Translations under genes and position numbers: made by a program | NCBI GenBank assembly: GCA_023266575.1 | Contig: JAHFPV010000005.1 | Coordinates: 1-64,000 of the forward strand | Direction of reading: 5' to 3' | Source of the DNA: Sphingobium sp. | GTDB lineage: Bacteria; Pseudomonadota; Alphaproteobacteria; Sphingomonadales; Sphingomonadaceae | Length of the DNA: 64,000 nucleotides | In this document: piece after piece, positions 44,718 through 53,902 of the stretch | Layout of the letters: each line of letters begins with the position of its first letter | Numbering within the stretch: position 1 is the first letter of the stretch | Notes under the pieces: generated by a model | The model's input: only the letters and a program-made list of their open reading frames with translations | Told to the model about the DNA's origin: nothing | Databases searched by the model: none

Positions 44718-45607
44718 GAATATTCCGCCGCTTCATGCGCACCGAACAGGCGGCGCAGGGGCAGGTCGATCGGCTGGTCCAGTATATGAGTGGCATAACG
44801 GATGCCCATAGCATCGAGCCGGTCGTGGAGCGCGTCCCGCGCCGCGCCGAAACGGGCCAGAAATTCGCTGCGCAACGCCGCCCCATCCGCCAGCAACTCC
44901 TCGCCAGTTTCAGGGTCACGGAAGCGGTAGCCGCCATCAAACGGAAAATCGCGCTCGGCGACGGTCAGCATTTCGATCACGAGCGTTTCGCGCCCCGCAG
45001 CGGCCAGCTTTTCCGCCAGATCGACCGCGCCGGGATCGAAACAGTCGCTGAGTAGGATGACGAGATCGCGCGCGCCGATCCGCTCCCACACCGGCCCAAG
45101 CTGATCCTCCCGCGCAAAGCCGCCTACCGCGTCCACCGCGATCAGGTCCAGCAACAGCCGGTCGCGCTGGCGAGCGCCGCTGGCAGGGGGCAGCAGCGTC
45201 AGCCCCTGATCGCTCAGCGCCATCCAACCAAAACGGTCGCCCTGCCGCATCGCCAGATCGGCGATGCAGGCGGCCAGCGCTTTTGCCGCGTCGAAGCGGC
45301 GATAGTCGGGGCGGGCAGCATCGGCCTGCGTCATGGACGCGCTGGCGTCCGTCAATATCCATACCGCGACCGGGCTTTCCCGCTCTGCTTCGCGCACGAA
45401 GAATTTGTCCGACCGGGCGTAGAGCTTCCAGTCGATCTGGCGCAACTCGTCGCCGCGCTCATAGGCGCGATATTGCGCGAATTCGAGACCCGCACCCCGG
45501 CTGTGACTCTGGTGCAGCCCAATGCCGTGCGACCCCACTGCCCGGCGCGTGACGAGGCGCAGGCTTTTCAGCCTGCTGCGCACGTCCGGGGGAATGAGAT
45601 CGACCAC
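44714..45607 (-). CDS. DUF58 domain (VWA-like) protein
   Basis: 297 residues. The DUF58 signature GLEFAQYRAYERGDELRQID followed by WKLYARSDKFFVREAE is complete. The VWA-type MIDAS motif is visible as TDASASM (DxSxS). Partner proteins of MoxR ATPases are usually of this kind. I chose GTG 45607, which is 8 nt after the moxR stop; no ATG fits the domain start. A cytosolic adaptor between MoxR and the membrane proteins is the likely role. Confidence 0.88.
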   Translation of the reverse strand: MVDLIPPDVRSRLKSLRLVTRRAVGSHGIGLHQSHSRGAGLEFAQYRAYERGDELRQIDWKLYARSDKFFVREAERESPVAVWILTDASASMTQADAARPDYRRFDAAKALAACIADLAMRQGDRFGWMALSDQGLTLLPPASGARQRDRLLLDLIAVDAVGGFAREDQLGPVWERIGARDLVILLSDCFDPGAVDLAEKLAAAGRETLVIEMLTVAERDFPFDGGYRFRDPETGEELLADGAALRSEFLARFGAARDALHDRLDAMGIRYATHILDQPIDLPLRRLFGAHEAAEYS

Positions 45608-45615
45608 CCGCAAGC

Positions 45616-46605
45616 TCAGCTGAGCGGGACGGCGCGGAGCAGGGCGGCCACGACGTCGTCGGCGCTGCGTCCTTCCGCCTCCGCCGCAAAGGACAGCAGC
45701 AGGCGGTGCCGCATCACCGGCGCGGCCAGCGCGACGATATCCTCGCGCGTGGCGGCCAGCCGCCCATGCAGCAGCGCGCGCGCCTTGGTCGCCAAGATCA
45801 GCGACTGGCCGGCGCGCGGCCCTGCGCCCCATTTCACATATTTGCGGATATCGTCCGGCGCGCCTTCGCCGGGGCGGCTGGCGCGGACCATGCGGGTCAC
45901 CCAGCGCAGCAGATCATCGCTGAAATGCACCTGCCGCACCCAGGTCTGCAACGCCAGCACCTCCTCGCCATGCATCACGGCAGGGACCGCGTTCGCCTTT
46001 GCTCCCGTCGTCTGGGCGAGGATATCCATCTCCTCCTGCTCGGTCGGATAATCGACGCGGATGTGGAGGAGGAAACGGTCCAATTGCGCTTCGGGCAGTG
46101 GATAGGTGCCGGCCTGTTCCAGCGGATTTTGCGTCGCCAGCACGAAGAAGGGCGCGGGCAGCTGGTGCGTAACACCGGCATAGCTCACTGTCTTTTCCTG
46201 CATCGCCTCCAGCAGTGCCGCCTGCGTCTTGGGCGGGGTGCGGTTGAGTTCGTCGGCCAACAGTAGGTTAGTGAATACCGGTCCTTTCTGGAAACGGAAG
46301 CTACGATGGCCGGTGCCATGATCTTCCTCCAGCAATTCGGTCCCCAAAATGTCGCTGGGCATCAGGTCGGGCGTGAACTGGACGCGGCGAAACTCCAGTT
46401 TGAGCGCTTCACCCAGCGACCGGACGAGCAAGGTCTTGCCCAGCCCCGGCACCCCCTCCAGCAGGCAATGCCCGCCCGCCAGCAGGCCGATCAGCAATTG
46501 TTCGACAACCTCCCCTTGCCCCACGATCGCCTGGCCGATTGCAGACCGCAATTCGGTAAGGCGGGCAAGCTGGCCCTGAATATCGGCTTCGGTGATGCTG
46601 GTCAT
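45616..46605 (-). CDS. moxR: MoxR-family AAA+ ATPase
   Basis: 329 residues. Walker A GVPGLGKT at 51-58, Walker B LLLADELNRTPPKTQAALLE, sensor 1 VLATQNPLEQAGTYPLPEAQ and the arginine-finger region DRFLLHIRVDYP define the MoxR subgroup. MoxR proteins act as chaperones in metal-cofactor insertion or complex maturation. It opens a five-gene run with overlaps or very short gaps; a palindromic repeat at 46633-46720 separates it from the upstream DUF4159-TldE-TldD genes, so expression may differ between the two halves. Confidence 0.94.
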   Translation of the reverse strand: MTSITEADIQGQLARLTELRSAIGQAIVGQGEVVEQLLIGLLAGGHCLLEGVPGLGKTLLVRSLGEALKLEFRRVQFTPDLMPSDILGTELLEEDHGTGHRSFRFQKGPVFTNLLLADELNRTPPKTQAALLEAMQEKTVSYAGVTHQLPAPFFVLATQNPLEQAGTYPLPEAQLDRFLLHIRVDYPTEQEEMDILAQTTGAKANAVPAVMHGEEVLALQTWVRQVHFSDDLLRWVTRMVRASRPGEGAPDDIRKYVKWGAGPRAGQSLILATKARALLHGRLAATREDIVALAAPVMRHRLLLSFAAEAEGRSADDVVAALLRAVPLS

Positions 46606-46632
46606 GACGAGTCCGTTACCTCAATTAATAAC

Positions 46633-46720
46633 GTCATTCCCGCGAAGGCGGGAATCCATCTCCTAACTTTGCGTGCCGGGATGGGGTGGGAGATGGATCC
46701 TCGCCTTCGCGGGGATGACG
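46633..46720. repeat. Long inverted repeat (GTCATTCCCGCGAAGGCGGG family)
   Basis: Outer arms GTCATTCCCGCGAAGGCGGG and the matching CCTCGCCTTCGCGGGGATGAC are each imperfectly palindromic, and ATCCATCTCC pairs with GGAGATGGAT inside. It lies between the DUF4159 stop and the moxR start and may stall or process the transcript. Confidence 0.8.
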
Positions 46721-46732
46721 AATGCCTACAAA

Positions 46733-47428
46733 TCACACCGACAGCGCATACATCACGATATTGACCCCGAATTTGGTATTATCCTCGGCCAGGAACCGTT
46801 TGTTGCGCCAGTCATAGTCCCATTCGCAACCATAATCCTTGTTGCTGTACAGCACGCCCAGCCGCCCTTCGATCTCGATCCCTTTCAGATAGTCATGGAC
46901 CAGATCATCACCCCAGCCGTTCAATTCCAGGCCGGTATTGGGTGGCCCGTCAAATTTGAAGAAAGACCGGTAGAGCGGGTGGGCATTGGGCAGTTGTTTC
47001 AGCGCCCTAGCCCCGAAAATCTTGCCCATCTGCGCCTCAAACGATCGGGCGAACAGGCCGTCAATATCGTGGTTGCAATCATCGACCAGCACGAAGCCGC
47101 CATTGCGGACATAGCGTTCGAAATTGCGCCGTTCGGCGGGCGAAAACTCGACCAGCTTATGCCCCGCGAGATAACAGAAGGGCGCCGTCAGCATTTTGGG
47201 GTCCGACAGGGCAATGACATGCTCCTTCGGGTCCACCCGCAACGTCGTATAGTCGATCAGCGACGTGATCAGGTTGGACGGCATCCGCTGGTCGACATCC
47301 CAGTCGCCCGAATCATAGCGCAGCCGCGTGAACCAGAAATCATAGCCCCCGGCGGCGGCGAGCGGCCGGGCCAGCATTGCGCTGGCCAGACCACCCGCCA
47401 TCAACCGAAGAAAATCGCTCCGCGTCAT
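46733..47428 (-). CDS. DUF4159 exported protein
   Basis: 231 residues. A signal-like N-terminus (MTRSDFLRLMAGGLASAMLA, then RPLAAA) resembles a Tat signal but has only one arginine in the key position. The mature part YDFWFTRLRYDSGDWDVDQR, LSDPKMLTAPFCYLAGH and NGGFVLVDDCNHD matches DUF4159, a GATase-like fold. The domain is usually fused to the BatA-type membrane protein in MoxR clusters of other alphaproteobacteria, but here it is a separate secreted protein next to TldE. Function unknown. Confidence 0.88.
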   Translation of the reverse strand: MTRSDFLRLMAGGLASAMLARPLAAAGGYDFWFTRLRYDSGDWDVDQRMPSNLITSLIDYTTLRVDPKEHVIALSDPKMLTAPFCYLAGHKLVEFSPAERRNFERYVRNGGFVLVDDCNHDIDGLFARSFEAQMGKIFGARALKQLPNAHPLYRSFFKFDGPPNTGLELNGWGDDLVHDYLKGIEIEGRLGVLYSNKDYGCEWDYDWRNKRFLAEDNTKFGVNIVMYALSV

Positions 47429-47444
47429 ATCGCGCGCATTGGCC

Positions 47445-48779
47445 TCACACCGCGTCCGACAGTGACGTGAAGGTGAAGTCGCGCAGTTTCATCGGCGGGA
47501 CGACCATCGGCGCATCCGCTTCGTCGCCCTTTACCCGGACGGGCTTGCCCAGTTCCTCGACATTGTTGAGCATGATGACCGGGGATTCGTTGAAGCGGAA
47601 ATTCTTGATCGGATATTTGATCTGGCCATTTTCGATATAGAAAGTGCCATCACGGGTCAGGCCCGTGAGCAGCACCGTCTGCGGATCGACCATACGGATA
47701 TACCAGGTGCGTGACACCAATATGCCGCGCTCGGTCGTGCGCACCAGATCGGCGGTCGTTTTCGTGCCGCCGGTCATGATCAGATTGCCCGGCTGCGCCA
47801 TGGCGGGCTTGCCCTGCTTTTGCGACCAGTAGCGCGAATATTCCATGTTCACGAGCTTGCCATTTTCGACGATCGGCATTTTCCCGCGCGGCAGGCCTTC
47901 TTCGTCCCACGGATAGACAGCCGCGCCCGGATAGGCCGGATCGGCGAAGAAATTGACCTGCGGCCCGAACACCTGTTCGCCCAGCTTGTTGCCGCCGCCC
48001 TTTTTCGACAGGAAGCTGCGGCCTTCGTCAGCCGATCGCGCGTCGAAATAGAAGAACATGAACTGGATCAGGCCAGCGGCCGCCGCCGGTTCCAGGATGA
48101 CGGTATATTTGCCCGGTTCCAGCGCCTTGGCTTCGGCTGACGCACTCGCCTTGCGCATGGCGATGCGGATATCCTCACCCGCGTTGAAGGTTGCGACGTC
48201 CTGCACATTATGCCCGACCCAGCCGGACCCGCGGCCATCCTCGGTACGGACGGTGCAGGTATAATCGGCGCTGGTGCCGGTCTGGTAACCGTAATTGCCC
48301 TTGCTGTTCATGAAGGCGACGAACCCGGCCTGATCCTCCAGATAGCCCGCCGCGATCAGCTTTTCGGCGCGGCAGGGCGCGATCGAATCGATCGCCACCT
48401 TGGCACGATAGTCTGCGGTGATCCCGGCGGTGGCGGCGCTATATGTGGGCGTCGGCTTGTAGGTCTGTCTCTCGACCGCAGGCATGAATTCCGGGTTTTC
48501 CGGGGCCAGCTTGGCCAGCTCCTCCGCCCGCCGCACCACGCGCTCCAGAGCGGCGTCGTCAAACTGGTTGATGGTCGCGATGCCGACCCGCTTGCCATAG
48601 GCGACCTGCACCGACAGTTCGATATTGTCGGTGATGCCTGCGGTCGACACGTCGTTGCGGGCGAAGCGCACATTGCCACGGATCGAACCGGTCAGCTGCG
48701 CGGTACATTCGTCCGCCTTGGAAAAGCCCACGACCTTGGTCAGGATCGCCTTGGCCTGTGCTTCGGAAAGGATGCTCAT
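47445..48779 (-). CDS. TldE/PmbA-like subunit of a TldD/TldE protease
   Basis: 444 residues of the U62/TldD-PmbA family. It lacks the HExxxH zinc motif, as TldE does, and keeps the family fold (GITDNIELSVQVAYGKRVGI, then VILEPAAAAGLIQFMFFYFD and GLTRDGTFYIENGQIKYPI). No signal peptide, so if it works with the Tat-type TldD upstream it must be cytosolic or hitch-hike through the Tat pore. Start ATG 48779 has AGGGAGA upstream; TldD ends 19 nt before. Confidence 0.92.
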   Translation of the reverse strand: MSILSEAQAKAILTKVVGFSKADECTAQLTGSIRGNVRFARNDVSTAGITDNIELSVQVAYGKRVGIATINQFDDAALERVVRRAEELAKLAPENPEFMPAVERQTYKPTPTYSAATAGITADYRAKVAIDSIAPCRAEKLIAAGYLEDQAGFVAFMNSKGNYGYQTGTSADYTCTVRTEDGRGSGWVGHNVQDVATFNAGEDIRIAMRKASASAEAKALEPGKYTVILEPAAAAGLIQFMFFYFDARSADEGRSFLSKKGGGNKLGEQVFGPQVNFFADPAYPGAAVYPWDEEGLPRGKMPIVENGKLVNMEYSRYWSQKQGKPAMAQPGNLIMTGGTKTTADLVRTTERGILVSRTWYIRMVDPQTVLLTGLTRDGTFYIENGQIKYPIKNFRFNESPVIMLNNVEELGKPVRVKGDEADAPMVVPPMKLRDFTFTSLSDAV

Positions 48780-48798
48780 ATTTTCTCTCCCTGACCGA

Positions 48799-50433
48799 TC
48801 AACCGAGCGAACGGGCGGTGTTGATGACGTTGATGCCGTTGAAGCGCGCGGTGCTGGAGCCATGTGACACGGCCGAAACCTGCGCAGGCTGGCCCTTGCC
48901 GTCGAAGAAGGAACCACCCAGGCGATAGTCGCTGGCGTCGCAGACCCCGGCGCAGGCGTTCCAGAATTCCGGGGTGCGGATCTGGTAGGCCACATCCTCG
49001 ATCTGCTGGGTGATCTTGCCCTGCTTGATCTCGTAGAAAAGCTGTCCGCCAAATTGCGCGTTGTAGCGCTGCTGGTCGATCGAGAAGCTGCCGTCGCCGA
49101 TGATGTAAATGCCATCCTCGACATTGGAGATCATGTCGGCGACGCTTTGCTTGGCCTTGCCGGGTTCCAGTGACACATTGGCCATGCGCTGGAACTGGAC
49201 GTTGGACCAACTGTCGGCATAGCAGCAGCCGTCGCTCTCGCTCTTGCCCTCGATATGCGCCTGATCGCGGATGGCCTGATAGCCGACCAGCTTGCCGTTG
49301 CGAATGAGATCCCATTTCTTGGTCTTGACGCCTTCGTCATCGAAGGCGACCGCGCCCAAGCTGCCGGGCTGGGTCTTGTCCGCGACGATATTCACCTTGT
49401 CGCTGCCATATTGGAAATTGGCCTTCAGCTTGTCCATCGTGGCAAAGCTGGTGCCGGCATAATTGGCTTCATAGCCCAGCACCCGGTCGAGTTCGAGCGG
49501 ATGGCCGACCGATTCGTGGATGGTGAGCCAGGTGTGCGACGGGTCCAGCACCAGATCATATTTGCCCGGCTTGACCGACGGTGCCTTGATCTTCGCGCGC
49601 GCCTGTTTGGCGGCGGCGATGGCGTCCTCCTTCATGTCATAGCTGTTGCCATAGACGGTGACGCCGTTGGGCAGCACGGTCTTGCCCGACGCCGCGCCAT
49701 CCAGATATTCAAAGCCCAGCCCCATCGGCGCGGACAGGCCTTCGCGCACGCGGAACTTGCCGGTCGCCTTGTCGACGGCGGTGACCTCCATCGGCGCCCA
49801 GATGCGGTGGACATCCTGGTCGATATAGCTGCCGTCCGTGCTGGCAAAATATTTCTGCTCGTTGACCAGGAACAGGATCGAGCGGATGAAGTCCGCGCCT
49901 GCATCCATGGCGGCGGCATTGACGCCCATCAGCAGGTCGACCTTGTCCTTGATCGGCACGGTCATGCTGTTCTTGACGATCGGCGTGCGCCAGCTGACCT
50001 CGCCCGCGCCCTTGACCGGGGCGAGCTGCACCGGGGCGGACTGGGTCGGCGCATTGGCCTTGGCAATGGCGACCGCCTGGGTCGCGGCCTTGGCCACGGC
50101 TTCCTTGGTCATCTCGTTGGTGGCGGCAAAGCCCCATGCCCCGCCAGCAATCACGCGGATGCCAACGCCGGTCGATTCGGTGTTGACGATATTTTCCACA
50201 TTGCGTTCGCGGGTGATGACGAACTGGCGCAGGTAGCGGCCGACGCGCACGTCGCAATAGGTTGCGCCTGCGCTCTTGGCCGCGTTCATCGCTGCGTCGG
50301 CCAGCGACTTCTTGACCGCGACGTCGATGACGCTGCTCAGTTCCTCTGCTGCGATGACCTTGCCGAACATCGACGGCAGGATCAGGCCGCCCACGCCCAT
50401 GGTGCCAAAGGCCAGAAAATCTCTTCTGTGCAA
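48799..50433 (-). CDS. TldD-like metalloprotease with twin-arginine signal
   Basis: 544 residues. The zinc motif HESVGH (His306, Glu307, His311) identifies the catalytic TldD-type subunit. A TTG start at 50433 is decided by GGAG placed 7 nt upstream and gives the N-terminus (M)HRRDFLAFGTMGVGGLILPS, a twin-arginine signal; classical E. coli TldD is cytosolic and has none. TldD/TldE heterodimers cleave unfolded peptides through a narrow cleft, for example in microcin B17 maturation. First gene of the eight-gene cluster, behind a palindrome at 50582-50608. Confidence 0.93.
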   Translation of the reverse strand: MHRRDFLAFGTMGVGGLILPSMFGKVIAAEELSSVIDVAVKKSLADAAMNAAKSAGATYCDVRVGRYLRQFVITRERNVENIVNTESTGVGIRVIAGGAWGFAATNEMTKEAVAKAATQAVAIAKANAPTQSAPVQLAPVKGAGEVSWRTPIVKNSMTVPIKDKVDLLMGVNAAAMDAGADFIRSILFLVNEQKYFASTDGSYIDQDVHRIWAPMEVTAVDKATGKFRVREGLSAPMGLGFEYLDGAASGKTVLPNGVTVYGNSYDMKEDAIAAAKQARAKIKAPSVKPGKYDLVLDPSHTWLTIHESVGHPLELDRVLGYEANYAGTSFATMDKLKANFQYGSDKVNIVADKTQPGSLGAVAFDDEGVKTKKWDLIRNGKLVGYQAIRDQAHIEGKSESDGCCYADSWSNVQFQRMANVSLEPGKAKQSVADMISNVEDGIYIIGDGSFSIDQQRYNAQFGGQLFYEIKQGKITQQIEDVAYQIRTPEFWNACAGVCDASDYRLGGSFFDGKGQPAQVSAVSHGSSTARFNGINVINTARSLG

Positions 50434-50581
50434 GGTTCGTCTCCACCTGCAAATGCCCGCGCTGCGCGGGTCGGATTGTGCTTGGGATGCGGCCGGTTGG
50501 CCGTACCGATGGCCGGGATCATCGCGGCAGGGCGGGGCCGGGTCAAACATCTTTTACGACTGCGCAACTTGGGGCCGCGCG

Positions 50582-50608
50582 CTTTCGACATATGACATCT
50601 GTCGAAAG
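50582..50608. promoter_or_regulatory. Inverted repeat upstream of tldD-like gene
   Basis: CTTTCGACA-tatgacatc-TGTCGAAAG: perfect 9-bp arms, 9-nt spacer, about 150 bp upstream of the TTG start. The size fits a dimeric regulator site. The rest of the 285-bp gap (50434-50718) shows no gene. Confidence 0.45.
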
Positions 50609-50718
50609 TCGCTGGCCAGTGCGGAACAGGCCGGATGTTGCGTGGACGCAACAAAATCCGGCGCAGATGGCCGTTCCCCGTGAAGGGGTGGATCAGTTCA
50701 TGATGCTGTGAAGAAAGT

Positions 50719-50795
50719 TGGTCGGGGAAAGAGGATTCGAACCTCCGGCCCCTGCCTCCCGAAGACAGTGCTCTACCAGGCTGAGCTATTCCCCG
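50719..50795 (-). tRNA. tRNA-Pro (anticodon CGG)
   Basis: Minus-strand cloverleaf: acceptor CGGGGAA/TTCCCCG, D-arm GCTC...GAGC, anticodon stem CTGTC/GGCAG with loop TTCGGGA (CGG), T-arm GGAGGTTCGAATCCTCT, discriminator A, encoded CCA. 77 nt. Confidence 0.97.
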
Positions 50796-50897
50796 ACCGA
50801 TGCCGAAGCCGCCGTAAAGCGACCCCGTAAGGCAGGCCGCAGCCTATAGAGACGGCTTTTCGGACTGGCAAGCGGCCAGAGCGGCTTTTTTTGCGTC

Positions 50898-51188
50898 TCA
50901 TAAAAGCCCGGCAGCGCGGAAGCTGAACCGGCTTTCCCCGGCCTCAATCATATGGTCGGCCAGCCGCATGTCGAGCGGGCGGAGCCGCCGGGTGAGGGCG
51001 CGGGTCAGGGCGATGTCGGCTGGGCGGGGTAGGGCCGGGGCGTCGCCGGGCCGTTGCTGGTGGATCGCCAGCCATCGCCCCTCCAGCGCCAGCAACTGGC
51101 CGATGACGGTACGCCAGTCGTGCGCCAATGGCACGCGGTCGCGGGGACGCCAGGTGCGATCGAGGATGAGCAGGTCCAGTCCGGCCAT
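50898..51188 (-). CDS. Degenerate RadC/JAB (MPN) domain protein
   Basis: 96 residues. The C-terminal half aligns with the RadC MPN domain: ADIALTRALTRRLRPLDMRL then ADHMIEAGESRFSFRAAGLL is the typical RadC ending. At the place of the JAMM metal site (HNHPSGD) the protein reads IHQQRPGDAP: one His-Pro step is lost and HxH is gone, so zinc binding is unlikely. It is much shorter than RadC (about 220 aa) and lacks the HhH part. Start ATG 51188 has a weak SD. A stand-alone non-catalytic relic or adaptor. Confidence 0.65.
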   Translation of the reverse strand: MAGLDLLILDRTWRPRDRVPLAHDWRTVIGQLLALEGRWLAIHQQRPGDAPALPRPADIALTRALTRRLRPLDMRLADHMIEAGESRFSFRAAGLL

Positions 51189-51354
51189 GGCAGAAATGTG
51201 ACCCAGCCCGGTTCCGCCTCGCCAGCGCAAGCCGCGCCATTATGGTGAAGGAAGCCCGACAACATGGTCCAGAATGAACAGGAGATTGGCGGGCGGCCAT
51301 GGCTGGGCTAGAGCGGGTAACGATCCATAGCCTTTCAGTTCAGGATGCCCGCCC

Positions 51355-52290
51355 TTGCGCGACACGACGCCCCATTATGAGCAGCAATATCTCGACCTGA
51401 TGCGCCACATCTGGCGGCATGGTGACGAGCGGATCGACCGCACCGGGGTCGGCACCCGGTCGATCCTGGGCGCGACGATGCGTTTTTCGCTGGCCGACGA
51501 CGCGGTGCCGCTGCTGACAACCAAGCGGGTCTATTGGAAGGTCGCGGCGCGGGAGATGCTGTGGTTCCTGTCGGGCGACACCAATATCCGCGAACTGGTC
51601 CGGCAGGGTGTGCATATCTGGACCGACTGGCCGCTCGACGCCTATCGCCGCGCGACCGGCGAGGCGATCGACCGCGATGCGTTCGAGGCGCGAATCATAG
51701 AGGATGAAGGGTTCGCGCTGAAATGGGGCGATCTGGGTCCGGTCTATGGCGCGCAGTGGGTCAACTGGCCGCGTTATGAAGCGGCGGGCGATGGCCTCTA
51801 TCGGCGGGCAGCGCAGGGGCATAACCAGATTGCCGATCTGGTCGCGGCGATCCGGGCGAAGCCGGGGTCGCGGCGATTGCTGTTCACGGGCTGGAATGTG
51901 GCGGAGGTCGCCAATATGGCACTGCCGCCCTGCCATATGACCTATCAGTTTCAGGTATCGAACGGGAAGCTGAACGGCCTGCTGTTCCAGCGCAGTTGCG
52001 ACCTGGGGCTGGGGTTCGCCTTCAACATATTCGGCCTGTCGATGATCACCCGGATGCTGGCGCAGCAATGCGATCTGGAGCCGGGCGAGGTGGTCTGGCA
52101 GGGCGGCGATGTGCATCTTTATCTGAACCACGCCGCGCTGGTGGAGGAGCAGATGGAGAGAATTCCCTGTGGCGCGCCCAGGCTGCGGATCAATCGGCGG
52201 CCTTCGGACATTTTCAGCTACGCCATCGAGGATTTCGAGGTGACCGACTACGCGCCGCAGGCCCATATTTCCGCGCCGGTCGCTGTCTAA
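51355..52290 (+). CDS. thyA: Thymidylate synthase
   Basis: 311 residues. Converts dUMP to dTMP with methylene-THF. YEQQYLDLMRHIWRHGDERIDRTGVGT start, catalytic Cys193 in ALPPCHMTYQF, dUMP-binding RSCDLGLGFAFNI and the C-terminal tail EVTDYAPQAHISAPVAV are canonical, with a normal insert of the longer ThyA type. The initiation codon appears to be TTG 51355 (AGGA 9 nt upstream), as no in-frame ATG precedes the conserved start; ATG 51400 would truncate the domain. Transcribed alone. Confidence 0.94.
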   Translation: MRDTTPHYEQQYLDLMRHIWRHGDERIDRTGVGTRSILGATMRFSLADDAVPLLTTKRVYWKVAAREMLWFLSGDTNIRELVRQGVHIWTDWPLDAYRRATGEAIDRDAFEARIIEDEGFALKWGDLGPVYGAQWVNWPRYEAAGDGLYRRAAQGHNQIADLVAAIRAKPGSRRLLFTGWNVAEVANMALPPCHMTYQFQVSNGKLNGLLFQRSCDLGLGFAFNIFGLSMITRMLAQQCDLEPGEVVWQGGDVHLYLNHAALVEEQMERIPCGAPRLRINRRPSDIFSYAIEDFEVTDYAPQAHISAPVAV

Positions 52291-52361
52291 GGCGACAGTG
52301 AGCCGGACATAGTGAAAAGGAAAAATGGGTAAGGAAGGCTTGCCTTTCGCGGTGACGTAAT

Positions 52362-53706
<1,345 letters not shown>

Positions 53707-53720
53707 TGGCGCGTCATCAT

Positions 53721-53894
53721 CTCCTCTCCCCGGCGGGGAGAGGATACCGCAGCTCAGCAGCTTGCTGCTTAGCGAAGGTTGGAGAGGGGGCTGCGTGGTC
53801 CCGTCTTTCAACCGCTGTTTCCCCTCTCCCAGCTTCGACTAGGCAGCAAGCTGCCAAGTCTGCGCACCCCTCTCCCCGCAGGGGCGAGGGAAGG
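53721..53894. repeat. Two inverted palindromic repeat copies between bkd E1alpha and E1beta
   Basis: A forward copy (CCTCTCCCCGGCGGGGAGAG ... GCGAAGGTTGGAGAGGGGG) and a reverse copy (CCCCTCTCCCAGCTTCGACT ... CCCTCTCCCCGCAGGGGCGAGG) share the architecture of 25861-25929 but a different stem sequence. It splits an otherwise tight operon; bkdA2 starts 8 bp after it. Confidence 0.8.
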
Positions 53895-53902
53895 ATGGTG
53901 CC

